A stretch of DNA of 64,000 nucleotides from Karstenula rhodostoma CBS 690.94 (lineage: Eukaryota > Ascomycota > Dothideomycetes > Pleosporales > Didymosphaeriaceae), in contig MU001492.1 in NCBI GenBank assembly GCA_010093485.1, positions 2,403,122 through 2,467,121 of the forward strand, in the 5' to 3' direction. The notes beneath the pieces were generated by a model, which saw only the letters and a list, made by a program, of their open reading frames with translations, was not told where the DNA came from and ran no database searches. Numbering within the stretch: position 1 is the stretch's first letter; the number at the start of each line of letters is the position of its first letter. The position numbers were made by a program, and so were the translations under genes. Shown here in pieces: positions 53,567 through 64,000 of this stretch.

Positions 53567-54855
53567 ATGAAGGGCTTCACTCAATTCACTCTTGCGGCTC
53601 TGGCAGCCTCCGTTACCGCTGTGTCTGTCAACCTCAACAAGCGCGAGTCGCCTTTGAGCATTGTTCTGTCCAAGTCAGGTAACACTGAGGTCAAAGTGGC
53701 CGTCACGAACAATGGAGGCAAGACACTCAACTTGCTGAGCAAGGGTACTTTCTTGGATGAGGTCAACCCGGTCGAGAAAGTGAGCGTCTACTCGAACAGT
53801 GGTAGTAAGTTTGTTCATACACCCTCAGACAAGGTCGCAGCTGGGGCTTGGTGGCTTAGTGAGAGATCTGGACGCGTGAGCGACACAGCATATGGACGCC
53901 TCTCAGCCATCGGTGGCCTGAGGCCTCGTCATGTTCGACAAGAATTGTCATATGAGCTTTGCTTACAATGTTTCAGGCACTAAGGTTCCTTTCGAGGGTA
54001 TCAAGATCCGCCTGCTCACGAGTGGTCTCGGCTCCGACGATTTCCTCACTCTCGGGGCTGGTGAGACGAAAGAAGTTACCGTCGAGACCGCCGCCCTCCA
54101 CACCTTAAATGATGGCGGCGATTTCGACGTCTTCGCCAAGGGCCTCCTTCCCTACGCTGAAACCAACTCCACTGAACTTGCTGGAAACCTCGGCTACGAG
54201 TCCAACAAGCTCACCATGAGCGTCGACGGCGCCGTCGCTGCCACTGTCGCGAAGGCGATCACCAAGCGCACCACCGTCGGCTCCAGCTGCACCGACACCA
54301 AGCTCAGCTCCATCAAGACTGCCCTGTCCAACTGCCAGAAGCAAGCTTCCGCCGCCGCGTCTGCCGCGAACGCTGGCACCAAGCTCGACACCTACTTCAA
54401 GTCTTCCTCGTCCAGCACCAAGAGCGAAGTCTCCGGGCGCCTAACGGCTGTCGCAAACGACTGCGGCAGCACCAGTAGCACTACCTCTACTAGCTGCAAC
54501 GATCCGTACAACGGCTGCGCGTCGAATGTTCTGGCATACACCGTATCCACGCAAAACTTCATCACATACTGCGACATTTTCTTTAGTGCGCTTCCGGCTG
54601 TCGCTACCGCCTGCCACGGACAGGACCAGGCTACTACTGTGCTGCACGAGGAGACTCACGCTGATGGCGTGTACAGCCCGGGAACTGATGATCTTGGGTA
54701 TGGGTTCGCTGCTGCTTCGGCGCTGTCGAATGCTGATGCGTTGAACAATGCGGATACGTACGCTCTGTATGCTAATGGTAAGTTCAACGCATTCTATTGA
54801 GGTTAGGAGTAACTGTAAACTAACGTATGTTCCAGCTATCAACCTCAACTGCTAG
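53567..54855 (+). CDS. Deuterolysin (M35 zinc metalloprotease, secreted)
   Basis: Secreted neutral protease made as a preproenzyme. Exons 53567-53804, 53977-54777 and 54836-54855 give 352 aa, the same length as the Aspergillus oryzae neutral protease II precursor. Signal peptide: residues 1-19 (ALAALAASVTAVS). The propeptide runs to about KAITKR, a Kex2-type Lys-Arg site. The mature enzyme starts near TTVGSSC. The zinc motif is HEETH at 303-307, followed by GTDDLGYG with the aspartate ligand of the aspzincin group. Six or more cysteines fit disulfides. The donor of intron 1 is ambiguous by 3 nt (GTAGTA or GTAAGT). The short last exon encodes INLNC, the usual family end. Confidence 0.93.
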
Positions 54856-55147
54856 TAAGGTAACATGCCATTAAGCAATAATGTCAGCTGGTAAAAATCA
54901 AGCAAGACATTACCCACACATTCTTACGTCAACCTGCATTGTCTCCAGTTTGTTCGGTCATTAAACCCCATTCACAAATGCATTTTGCTTGCTCACCGTC
55001 ACATGTATGTGTACAATGATTACCATGCCCCAATGAATTTCCAAACCAAAAAACTCTTCCACGGTTTTATATGCTTTATCGTATACCGGTCACTCCCATC
55101 CATCAGACCCTCTCTATCCCTCCTCCCAACCCCCCACCGCCAAAGCA

Positions 55148-55708
55148 ATGACGTCCCAACCCAACCAGTCAACGGAGCTCGAGCCTACCATTTCCACCGC
55201 CCCCGGCACCTCCTCGTTTGAACGTGTACCGTCCCCCGCTTTCTCTAGCGCCTCCACAGCCGTTGCAGGAGACCCCAACCAGAGACCCCATGCTCTCTCT
55301 ACCACCTCCGCAGCAGTCGTAGGAAACCCCGATCAGGCATCCTTCGATCAGAGATACTCCTCCGACCAGAGATTCATCATAACTTTCTTTCTCAGATCTG
55401 ATCCTAGCACCGTCCCTGGCCACCCCGCTATTACTATCGGCCACAATCCTGGCTGCGTACTACGATACTCAGACAGGCCAGCAACGCAATTCGCAGCCAT
55501 TGCGGAAAGCATTGGCGCAGCAACGGGTTGGCAGGTTGGAGGGCCTCTCATCGAAGAGAGTAGAGACGATGTGATTTGCGTTAGGCTGTTCAAGTACCGT
55601 CATCTGGCACTAGAGTATGTCATGGGTGAGTTGATGATGAGGATATTGGAGGAGATGACGGCGGAGAGGGCGCTGGAAAAAGCGTGGGTGCAGCCATCTG
55701 TGGAGTAG
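55148..55708 (+). CDS. Uncharacterised 186-residue protein
   Basis: No family recognised. The ATG at 55148 opens a single-exon frame. The first 75 residues are disordered, Ser/Thr/Pro-rich, with a loose internal repeat (STAVAGDPNQRPHALSTTSAAVVGNPDQ). The second half looks folded, with FIITFFLRSD, ITIGHNPGC and a helical C-terminus (YVMGELMMRILEEMTAERALEKAW). No signal peptide. It is transcribed away from the deuterolysin gene's 3' end. May be lineage-specific. Confidence 0.5.
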   Translation: MTSQPNQSTELEPTISTAPGTSSFERVPSPAFSSASTAVAGDPNQRPHALSTTSAAVVGNPDQASFDQRYSSDQRFIITFFLRSDPSTVPGHPAITIGHNPGCVLRYSDRPATQFAAIAESIGAATGWQVGGPLIEESRDDVICVRLFKYRHLALEYVMGELMMRILEEMTAERALEKAWVQPSVE

Positions 55709-56172
55709 ATATTGAGTATATTGAGTCGTGGAGGGTGTGTTATGGGGGTCGTTCAAAGGCAGAGTGATGGGCAGAGCTTGTATGGTCTGTCTCTGGTCTA
55801 ACTATAGACAATTGCGACCACCGGTTGTTTCACACTATGGATCATGAGGACGGGGCTTGCTATACTAGTCTAACAAAGTCATGCAGACAAGACTCACTTT
55901 TTCCGAGGCAAGAGTTGGAGCAGACGAAATGAATCTCAGCGTTGAGAAAGTGGCATCTATGTACGATATGAACAGTGAATGAAGGAAATGCAAGCCACTT
56001 TCAGAGCGCGACTATCATCCTTACTTTCGTAGTTAGCTGGTTAATTCCTATGTTGTTCCCCAAGAGCAAGATTATCTACCGCATCTAACAGGTCAAAAAG
56101 TGTTATGCCGTTCAAGAATCCCGTTGAGAGCAAACATGAACCTCTCTTTCGCCTCCGCCTTCTTACAAGTAC
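55709..56172. other. Intergenic, 464 bp
   Basis: Convergent 3' ends of two uncharacterised genes. Nothing recognised. Confidence 0.4.
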
Positions 56173-56682
56173 TCACAGCTCTCGTGCCACTTTCCGCTTA
56201 AGACGCTTGCTCTGTCTGTTTCCCACGGGTGGCACGTAGCCCTCAGATGTGCCACTCCTCTTGGACCCAGCAACAGTCTCGGGGTGGCTCTCCATGTCCG
56301 ACTTCTTGAACTCATCGTATAGTTCAGCCGCGGCGTCTTTCTGCTTCTCAGATTCTTCGCGCTCCAGCTTATCATGTCCAATCTCGATACGCTCTCGCTC
56401 CCTGGCAGTGCACCCCCCGTCTCTCTTGCTGAGATCATCCTCTGTGACGTGTACGTGTTCCATGGTGTCTTGCATAAGGTCTGTCATATTCGGCCTCTTT
56501 CCGGCGCCCACAGTCTCGAGGTCCTCGTGAACATTTGCAGGCAGCTCTGTCTTCCTATCAGCGGGAGATTCACCTCGCGAACGTTCGATAGCGTACGAGA
56601 AGGCGGGAGGAACGTGAGGCCATCGGTGTGCCTTGTAATCCATGTTCAGGAGCTCGACGGGTAGCTCTGTGATGGACGCCAT
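56173..56682 (-). CDS. Uncharacterised charged 169-residue protein
   Basis: No family recognised. Single-exon frame from the ATG at 56682. It begins MASITELPVELLNM, which recalls the first helix of an F-box, but the rest of that domain is missing. The remainder is highly charged, likely disordered or helical (EEESEKQKDAAAELYDEFKKSDME-type composition), and ends in a basic tail (NRQSKRLKRKVAREL) that could be a nuclear localisation signal. It might be a truncated F-box gene or a small nuclear protein. Confidence 0.45.
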   Translation of the reverse strand: MASITELPVELLNMDYKAHRWPHVPPAFSYAIERSRGESPADRKTELPANVHEDLETVGAGKRPNMTDLMQDTMEHVHVTEDDLSKRDGGCTARERERIEIGHDKLEREESEKQKDAAAELYDEFKKSDMESHPETVAGSKRSGTSEGYVPPVGNRQSKRLKRKVAREL

Positions 56683-57177
56683 ACTGGGTGGACAAGAGTC
56701 ATCTCTAAGTGTACAAGCGGCGGTGAGCCAGAGGTATCGGGCCGCGGGAGCGTGAAGTTTTTAGAGCACTGTCGTGGGCGCCAGCACCTGGGCACAGAGC
56801 TTATCACGTGGCACGTTCACTAGCGGCTCAAGTTGGAGGTCAAAAGCAGTCAGTGTTTGTGCCGCTGCGATGGCCGATATGTGCCATATACAGTTTGAGG
56901 TCGAAGGCAACAACTTCCAGTTAGCTTTGGGGCTGAGATATGAATGTATTTGATTATTCTATTGGTATATATGCGACTCTACGCTATTCAATTATCACAC
57001 TGGGTATCCCTAAAAAAAATATGAAAAAGCACCCTCACTCCATCAAGGACATGTTATGACTCGAGTTGAAACCAGAAACTCCTGACTATGCACCATGCAT
57101 GCTGTATGTTTGAGCGCCGTAAAAACTTCGCTGGGACCCTAAACGGAACAAAGGAAAGACTGGTGATTATGGTTTGA
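56683..57177. other. Intergenic, 495 bp
   Basis: Promoter of the charged 169-residue protein and 3' flank of the lipase gene. It contains A-runs but no recognised gene. Confidence 0.4.
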
Positions 57178-58576
57178 TTAGATTTCGAAATTGTCGAGCC
57201 AATGTCTGGCGACAATGTGGCCTTCGTCAAAGCTGGGCTTCTCCATTCTCCTGATTATGGCGGCATGCGTGTGTCCGACTTTCTTGATGTGAATAGGATA
57301 CTTCTTGAACCCAACATTGTCTAGGTGTTCGATCATCTTGAATTGATGCTCCGTGAGTGCCAATGTTGGAAACTCGAGTTGCGTTTCAGACTTTTCGGCT
57401 ACAGCCAAATTCGCCTCAAAGTCCGCCGGGGCCGCTTGCTTTGAGAAAGAATACGACCTCTGCTGTGTAGGTGATGCCAGCTCTTCTTCTGCCGCATCCA
57501 GGTAATCTTGGCCTTGTCTGTTGTTCATGTTTTCATACATGTCTTCCATTTCTTGACGCGCTGAAGTTATCATCAAGGGAATACGGTAGCCTTTGACATC
57601 GATGCCAGCCATACCAGTCTCATGAAGTCGTAGACGCTGGCGACTTCGGACAGATTGGATTGCAGCATTGCTGAGTAGTAGCGTCGTGCCAATCGGAACG
57701 AAGATTATAAAGAAGGCAATTGTGGGTATCTTGCCGAAGAACGCACGCGTGCCGTTGGAGAGGCGTTGGCGGAAGACGGGTAGTGCTTCTGGTTCTTTCG
57801 GGTCTACGGGATGCTGCGGATCGACAACCACATCCTCGTATCCGTGCAAGTAGTTAACCGTGACCTCGTCTAATCGTTCAAAGGGGTCTGTCTGAGAGAT
57901 GCAAGCGGTAAAGTAGGCCACGGTCTTGTCGTTTATGACGTTCGCGTATAAGCTGCGGTGTTTGAATTGCGCGAGTGCTCGGATGAAGATACTGTCCGTG
58001 TCGGCCAACACGGACAGGAGAGGCCGCCCAGTGTCCCTGAAGCTGTCGATCAAAAACATCTGCCTCCCGCTTGTGGAAAGCGTGCGCGCACCCAATACGT
58101 TGAATGCATTGCTGAAATACCCGCGACGGGGCGTCCTTACTCCGAGATGTGGTGTGGCAAACGTCGTGAAATTCACGGGCGTTATCCTCTCGAACAGCCC
58201 CTTCGAATATAGCAGGCCGATAGCGTAGCGTGCAATGAGCCCACCCAGCGAGTATCCAATGACGCTGATCTTCTGAATGGCATGCCCAGTTTGTGCCAGC
58301 TCGTCCAGTCGCTCTTCGATCTCGTGCGCGACGCGTTCGCCTCCCGTGTCTATGCCATCGTACGTGAAGCTCCCCGCGTTTCGTTTCGTAACGAGAACAT
58401 GTATCTTGTCGTCGGTATATTTCTCGCGGAGCGAGTTTCGCAGGAAGTCGAGATGCTGCGGGTTTCCCCAAAGTCTGGCGTGGGAAAGTCAGTATTCCGG
58501 CCGGGGCGAGAAAAGTGCCGAGCGCATGCACTCACCCATGAACAAGCACACAAAGATGGTCTGCCTTGCCGGCCAT
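57178..58576 (-). CDS. DUF676 serine esterase/lipase (Rog1-like)
   Basis: Predicted alpha/beta-hydrolase acting on lipids. Exons 58576-58536 and 58474-57178 (minus strand) give 445 aa. The 61-nt intron joins LCVLVHG to LWGNPQHLDFLRNSL, the oxyanion-loop motif of DUF676 proteins. The nucleophile serine lies in SVIGYSLGGLIARYAIG (GxSxG). FTTFATPHLGVRTP follows, and a late His in VGHTHAAIIRRM or EGHIVARHWLDNF is a candidate catalytic base. A hydrophobic segment (TIAFFIIFVPIGTTLLLSNA) in the C-terminal half could anchor it to a membrane or lipid droplet. Yeast relatives are Rog1 and its paralogues, monoacylglycerol-lipase-like. Exact substrate unknown. Confidence 0.88.
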
Positions 58577-59391
58577 GATTAGCTGAGTTTGTGTATGCGA
58601 GAATGCGAGGGTCGGGAAATGTGTTTGCGAACGACGTTAGAAGCGTGGGCGCAGCAAGTCATGATATACTTCGGCTTCCGACGCTTCACGTCCGTCCGCT
58701 TTGTTACCGGACAAGTGGGCATTCAGTCTCGTGAGACGTTAAATCCGCGCTTGGCGGCGCAAAAGCAAATGTCGGGAGGAGTCGGACTTAGGGTTGGGCC
58801 GACCTCTTACGGCAGCCTCCCGTATGCGAATGCGATCGCTCAGCCTCCCTTCACTCTGCAGCAGAGTGAACACGCGTACGTCATCTCGACAACTGGAGAT
58901 CGGCCCGGCAAGCGCGACCCTGCTTGGCGCGGGAGCGAGCACGGGCCAATCAGCACCTTTCCTGCAGAGTTGTCGCAACACCTTCACCTGCATCTGCTGA
59001 AGACTGCCACTTGAACAACAACTGCTGGGCTATAATCTGAATCGACTGCGCTGATCGTCTCTGTGGAACTAACGCATATACTCTTGCTACCAAGCCTCTC
59101 TCCGTCGACTAGTACTCACCGCCTGAGTGATTCTTGAAGGTGGTGGGGGTCGAATGATTGCAGTTTCAAGCTTCTCGTTTGCCTGTCCGCCTGTCCGCCT
59201 TTACGTTCGCGCTCAGATGCAACACGCCGCGGCGGCTGAGCTTTAAATTTGAGCCGTAGATAGGTTGCCTTGGGCCACTCCACACCTGCCTCAACCCTAT
59301 ACCACAGGAAAACCATCATTTGGTATGGCCCACGCACGATCCGTTAGCTGCCTCGCTCATCGAAGCAGATACTATGCACTCTTGACCCAGC
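58577..59391. other. Intergenic, 815 bp
   Basis: Promoters of the lipase and exonuclease genes. A 141-codon frame at 58589-59014 lacks any motif and is not called. Confidence 0.4.
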
Positions 59392-61407
59392 ATGTGGCCG
59401 TCAGCCTTCAGCATTTTCAAAGGCCAGTCCTGCCCTTCAGGGACTAGCTGCGAGCTTCCACACTGTCTGTTTGCCCACAACCAATCAATCGCACCTACAA
59501 GCAGCACAGAATCCACTCGCAGAGAGAAGCTCTCAAACAGCTCACCGCCCGCTAAACGTTTGAGACTTGATGGCGATGCGACATCAGCGCCTACGAACAA
59601 AGTAATCGACCCGCCCATATTCACAGGACTTCGTACTTCCAAGTCAATCTCCAAACCAACCTCTGCACCCTCTAAACAGGGAAATGTTTCTGCTCTTGGT
59701 CCTGCTCAGCCTGCGCTTGATGTCGAATCTGACCATAGACTTCCCCAAACGGCAATAAAACCAGTCTCTCCCCCACCCACCAAAGCTAGCATAGAGGCGA
59801 AGCCACAACCTGAGCAGGAGGTGAGTCTGTTCCCGCGGAAACTACAAAATGAACCGATGCCTTTGGCGGCCAGGCTGGTTCGGCTCAAGATGCTACACGA
59901 TTACATGACTCCTTTCAACAACAAGTTGCTTGCAGCAAAGAACCCTGCGACGAAAGCCCTCTACTTCTCTGCAAACCAGTTGAGGAAGCTTGCTGTGGAC
60001 GAGGAGGCACAGATCGCCATCGAACACGGCGTCATGTACGACAATGTCATCAAGCAGCGCATACACGCCTACAAGAAAATGACCCAAGAGGAGTGGGTCA
60101 AGACACGGAGAGAAGCAGTTGCGAAAGAACGTGGAGAAGTGCCCAAAAAGCCACTGCCGAAGAAGCTTGAGACTGGCATGACGTTGAAGGAAGAGGTCAC
60201 ATTTCTATCGACGATGCTTGCTCCAGAAGCTAGCCTAGAAGCCCACGGTTTCGTTACCAAGAAGCCTACCGATGGCGAAGTCGAAGAGTGCAAACAGACG
60301 CAGATGATAACGGATTTCTGGGAAGTTTGTGATCGATGTGGTACCCGCTTTCAGGCCTTTCCGGAGCGGAGGGAGAAAGATGGTGCCCTGACTACTGGGG
60401 GCAAGTGTCGATATCACTGGGGCAAGAAGATGTGGCCGAAGAGGGAAAAGGGAAAAGACCCAGAGCCTGCCAAATATTCCTGCTGCAACGAGGCTGTAGG
60501 TTCGGAAGGCTGTACCGAAAGCGACACGCACGTGTACAAATTCACCGATGTGAAGCGCATGTCTCTCGTCATGCCTTTTATCGAGACTCCCGAGAACGAT
60601 AGAGTTGAGCCCCAGACCGCAGTTTGTTTCGACTGTGAGATGGGCTATACAACACAGGGCTTCGAGCTCCTCCGACTTACAGTCATCTCGTGGCCTAGCC
60701 ACAGACCGCTCATCGACGTTCTGGTACGGCCACTTGGTTTCATTCTCGATCTCAACACCCAGTGGTCAGGAGTGTCCATGGATCAATTCTTGAACGCAAA
60801 ACCATACGACCCTGCGAACCCAAAGCCTAAGCGTACTGACCTGCGCATTGTCGAATCTCCATACGTGGCACGTGAGCTTTTCCTCGATCATGTATCGCCC
60901 ACGACGCCTGTTCTCGGTCACGCTCTGGAGAACGACCTGAACGTTATCCGTTTGATACATCCTACCATCGTCGATACGGCCATTCTCTACCCGACAAAGT
61001 CTGGCCTTCCGTATCGCCATAGCCTGAAGACGCTGGCCAAACAGTGGCTCGACATAGACATACAGCAAGGTGGCGCATCTGGCCACGACAGTTACGAGGA
61101 CGCGAAAACCACCGGCGAACTAGTTCGGTCCAAGGTAGGTCATCGATGGAGCAAACTGAAAGACGAAGGATGGACTATTCAGGAGGATGGTGTGTATCCG
61201 CCGCTACCAGTAGGACTACCCCCGCCGTCTGTACCGGCGGCCCCGTCCATGATCCCGCCGCCGAAGACGGCTAATATCAACGACGGCACTCCCACGAAGC
61301 GAAAGCTTGAGACATTTGAACATGACGACGTGGAGGAACCGCTGAGCACCAATGATGGCCCCGCGACCAAGCGACTTCTCGTTTTTGAAGAAGGTGACCC
61401 CGAGTAG
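59392..61407 (+). CDS. RNA exonuclease, Rex3 type (DEDDh)
   Basis: Predicted 3'-5' exoribonuclease that trims non-coding RNAs such as RNase MRP RNA in yeast. Single exon, 671 aa. A short N-terminal CCCH-like motif is present (CPSGTSCELPHCLFAH). A helical region lies at about 155-300. A zinc-binding segment follows (VCDRCGTRFQ, GGKCRYHWGKKMW, YSCCNEAVGSEGCTES). The exonuclease domain has D414 and E416 (CFDCEMGYTTQGFELLRLTV), D515 (GHALENDLNVIRL), and H565 with D570 (SGHDSYEDAKTT), the complete DEDDh set. A disordered tail includes a Pro-rich stretch (PPLPVGLPPPSVPAAPS) and basic motifs TKRKLE and TKRLL. The order CCCH, zinc segment, exonuclease favours Rex3 over Rex1 or Rex4. Confidence 0.88.
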   Translation: MWPSAFSIFKGQSCPSGTSCELPHCLFAHNQSIAPTSSTESTRREKLSNSSPPAKRLRLDGDATSAPTNKVIDPPIFTGLRTSKSISKPTSAPSKQGNVSALGPAQPALDVESDHRLPQTAIKPVSPPPTKASIEAKPQPEQEVSLFPRKLQNEPMPLAARLVRLKMLHDYMTPFNNKLLAAKNPATKALYFSANQLRKLAVDEEAQIAIEHGVMYDNVIKQRIHAYKKMTQEEWVKTRREAVAKERGEVPKKPLPKKLETGMTLKEEVTFLSTMLAPEASLEAHGFVTKKPTDGEVEECKQTQMITDFWEVCDRCGTRFQAFPERREKDGALTTGGKCRYHWGKKMWPKREKGKDPEPAKYSCCNEAVGSEGCTESDTHVYKFTDVKRMSLVMPFIETPENDRVEPQTAVCFDCEMGYTTQGFELLRLTVISWPSHRPLIDVLVRPLGFILDLNTQWSGVSMDQFLNAKPYDPANPKPKRTDLRIVESPYVARELFLDHVSPTTPVLGHALENDLNVIRLIHPTIVDTAILYPTKSGLPYRHSLKTLAKQWLDIDIQQGGASGHDSYEDAKTTGELVRSKVGHRWSKLKDEGWTIQEDGVYPPLPVGLPPPSVPAAPSMIPPPKTANINDGTPTKRKLETFEHDDVEEPLSTNDGPATKRLLVFEEGDPE

Positions 61408-61956
61408 CCGATACGTTGGTGGCGCCATTAGGAAGGTCGTGTGCATAGTGATGGCCGTAGATGAGATCTGGCATGTCGCACCTGGGTGCAATCGTGGCGC
61501 TCTATTGAGGCTGCGCGATGATGGATCGGTCGCAGTTGTGCATACCTTCTAGAAGAATGCATCCCTGGCAACCAGATACATGGAAGCACGTGAATTGAAA
61601 ATCAGGGATTACCATGTCGGTAGTGCTCAGGCTTTTGCGACAAGTCCAAAGCTGTTTCAAGCGGAGTGTGACTGTGACTGTGATTGTGAATGCAAAACGG
61701 TGTCGTGATGCAATGGACCGCACAGGCCCGTTCCCGCTTTCGTAACGCGCCGTTTGTCTGGTCGACGGCGGAGGCAAAGGAAAGCGCAAGGGCGTACCTG
61801 CCGCTGACTGCACCGGTACGCGTCATTGGTCTGCATGCCGTTTGGTGTGCTAGTGAACCACGAGCGTCAATTCACATTGTTGGGGGAATGCAGCTGCGCG
61901 TCTACCTCGACTCGATCTTCTCTTTTCCATACTTCAACGCCGTCCCAATGTAAACA
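61408..61956. other. Intergenic, 549 bp
   Basis: Promoter of the DUF3431 gene. A tandem TGTGAC-type hexamer (four units) lies at 61667-61690. No gene seen. Confidence 0.4.
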
Positions 61957-63374
61957 ATGTCCTTCTACAGGCGTCTTCCGGGGAGGACTGCAGCCCTTGC
62001 GCTGCTGACCTGGCTCGTCGTTGCTTTGGTCCTACATCTCAGGGCAGAACGACAGCTCTCGACACACCACCGGGCCAGTATTGGTATAACAGGCATACCT
62101 CCGCTCAGCGCTGCCGTCGCAGACCCAAAGACCAGCAATGCGGAAAATGCATACAGAGAAGATGCAGGAAACAGCAGCCGACGCACTGCCGTAGTCGTCG
62201 CGAAAACGGCATCCGAGAATGCGACGTGGCTCGACGACTACTTTCCGCAATGGGAGAAGAACATCTACAGCGTGGGCGATCGAAAAGCGAAATTGAAGAA
62301 GATTCCCAAGAACAAAGGCAGAGAAAGCATGGTGTACTTGAGGTGCGTGGTAGTATCGTATTTGTGTTAATAAGCGTCTGCATGGGGCAGCTGCGGTGGG
62401 AGCGTGGGGAGCTGATCCTCTCGGCTTCTGGTTGGGCCCGAATCCTGCGAGGCATCGTGCGCATCAACAAATGCTGACAGTTGTAGCTACATCATAGACA
62501 ACTACGACCGACTCCCCGATAATGTCCTCTTTTTGCACCCGAACCGCTACCAGTGGCACAACGATGACCCAGATTACGATGGAGTCCCCATGCTGCGCCA
62601 TTTCCAGATGCCATACCTAGAGCAGGAGGGCTACGTCAATATCCGTTGCGCCTGGTCTCTGGGCTGTCCGGACGAGATCAAACCGCTCGTAGAAGAAGGG
62701 GAGCACAGAGATCAGGTTCACGCTGGAGGTGACTACAAGAAGGCTTTCCAGGTGCTCTTTCCCGGAGTAGACGTACCCACGTACGTGGGCGTGAGCTGCT
62801 GCGCGCAGTTTGCAGCTACGAAAGAGAAGATAAGAGAGAGAGAGAAAAGCGACTACCAGCGGTACAGAAGGTGGCTGCTAGAGACCGATCTGGAAGACAG
62901 CATCTCTGGGAGAATAATGGAGTACAGCTGGCATAGTACGTTACCCCATCTTGCAATGCCGGCACGCACAATGATGGGCGGCATGGCGTCGCACAACGAT
63001 ACCCAGTGGAGGAAGCCCAAGAATTCTACAAAGGGGCACCATGCAAGAACCATACGGCTGGCTCACTCATCAGGCTGACGGACGACGTGGCGTGTCATCT
63101 GGTAGAGGGGTGCAACGTTGTTCATCGGTAATGACGCCCTTGGCTTGATCACCTGCTTACAAGTCCTCCAGTGATATTCGGTAAAGATCCGGTCCATTGT
63201 CCTTTGGTGCAAGTCTGTTATTGTAAAGTGTTTGGGCTATGCAACCTCCAATGCGAAGACCAGGGAAGCTGTCGAGATCGATACACACTCCCACTGTTTG
63301 CGACGCTTCCGGAAGGATGGCCCTACATTGATTGGGACCAAGAAGATCGAGAACGGGCTGGTCCAGAGGACTGA
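61957..63374 (+). CDS. DUF3431 type II membrane protein
   Basis: Exons 61957-62342, 62487-62935 and 63172-63374 give 345 aa. Residues about 9-28 (GRTAALALLTWLVVALVLHL) form an N-terminal signal anchor. The luminal or extracellular part carries DUF3431 signatures: VVVAKTASENATWLDDYFPQW, the junction MVYLRS-YIIDNYDRLPDNVLFLHPNRYQWHNDDP, VGVSCCAQFAATKEKI, and across the last intron YSWHMIFGKDPVHCPLVQVCYCKVFGLC. The spacing of H and D residues recalls glycosyltransferase-like folds, but the family's activity is unknown. Intron 2 is unusually long (236 nt) and stays open in frame to 63078, so an alternative unspliced C-terminus is possible. Confidence 0.85.
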
Positions 63375-64000
63375 TTGAGATGGAGGTGTGAGCTGGCGTG
63401 CGCCTGTATGCCGAAGGCACGGGGTTCGTACGTCTATCGGAATCTACGATCAAATCATGTATGTGCCCGTACCGATTCTGGGTTCACAAGACCTGTCTGG
63501 TACCACCTTTGACGCTACGGTGTCTTCCGTCTGCACTGCGCCACGCGCTGCGCATATACACGAAAGGACGACAAGAATTCAGCTATTGCATTGCATGTAC
63601 ATGTACATGCAGGTGTCGAGATTGGCTGCAGCGGAACACTTCTCCACGGTATTTTATTCGTCAATTGCGGGAATATATACGGAGCCGTGTGGGTCCTGGG
63701 TGAACACGGTCGGAACGTGCTTCAAATAGTCGTAGCCTTGCACCCATGGTCGACTTGTTCCCGGAAGCGGCAGTCGACATTACTAGTGCATATGTACCTC
63801 TTCATTGGGGCTAGAAGCACTACCAATGAAGACGTATAATGGATAGTAAAGGGCGGCAAGGCTGCAGAATCACTTTGCAGATCATCACGCCTGGAACAAG
63901 GCTGAGGCAGAAGCGTATCCAATTTGGGGGCCTCAAGCCGAAGAATCAAGATGGTTCGGCAGAAAGGCAAAAGTAAATCCATCAGCTGTACCCATGCAAT
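63375..64000. other. 3' flank of DUF3431 gene to window end
   Basis: No gene recognised. A short TGTACATGTACA palindrome lies near 63597. Confidence 0.35.

Noticed and set aside
58589..59014. 141-codon frame beside the lipase gene
   Set aside because: Sits in a divergent promoter region, lacks motifs, and is matched by open frames on the other strand.
63171..63374. Separate small gene ending at 63374
   Set aside because: It is the third exon of the DUF3431 gene: the acceptor before 63172 completes YSWHMIFGKD in phase.
1..64000. tRNA, rRNA or CRISPR-type arrays
   Set aside because: No cloverleaf with A/B boxes, ribosomal RNA core sequence or spaced repeat array was recognised by eye; a tRNAscan run would settle tRNAs.

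Overview
This window is nuclear DNA from a filamentous ascomycete (Pezizomycotina). Support: short spliceosomal introns, mostly 42-100 nt with GTAAGT/GTATGT-like donors and CTAAC/CTGAC branch motifs; two fungal Zn2Cys6 regulators; HET-domain, RTA1 and deuterolysin families; and gene-dense, balanced-GC sequence. A dothideomycete is plausible, but I cannot prove the class from sequence alone. I reconstructed 30 intact protein-coding genes and one pseudogene. Wherever introns are given, I joined exons by hand and checked that splice phase and family motifs continue. No tRNA, rRNA or CRISPR array was recognised.

Layout. 0.5-8.3 kb: glutathione-synthesis regulatory subunit, a small zinc-ribbon protein, a six-exon flavin monooxygenase, a foldback MITE-like element, a secreted chorismate mutase and a seven-TM protein whose second intron carries a small mobile insertion. 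8.3-10.9 kb is gene-poor and may hold decayed coding sequence. 10.9-14.1 kb: a secreted FMN-dependent alpha-hydroxy acid oxidase converges on a Zn2Cys6 regulator. 14.5-20.6 kb: mitochondrial Mhr1/mL67, a UVRAG/Vps38-type subunit and a 592-residue unknown. 20.7-25.1 kb: a clearly broken BBE-type FAD oxidoreductase, a Zn2Cys6 regulator and a divergently transcribed RTA1 transporter-like gene, which look like a partly dead small cluster. 26.1-30.0 kb: ceramide synthase and a PQ-loop vacuolar transporter.

32-43 kb is an accessory stretch between conserved genes. It holds three divergent RING-H2 paralogues, a Myb/zinc-finger protein, a HET-domain protein, a second copy of the mobile insertion, and a hairpin shared by the 3' flanks of two RING genes. 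43.2-63.4 kb returns to mostly conserved genes: DNA ligase IV, an Irs4-like EH protein, mitochondrial inner-membrane protease Imp1, a JMJD7-like JmjC hydroxylase, a deuterolysin, a DUF676 lipase, a Rex3-type exonuclease and a DUF3431 membrane protein. A stand-alone protein resembling the deuterolysin propeptide lies 1.5 kb from the deuterolysin gene.

The most novel signal is a 94-bp sequence present twice (7917-8010 and 40797-40890). The copies align without gaps at about 81% identity, and each is flanked by its own, different 15-bp direct repeat. This is the signature of a small mobile element, one copy of which sits in an intron. Next are the foldback element at 4683-4875, the free-standing propeptide homologue, and the RING paralogues with a conserved 3' hairpin.
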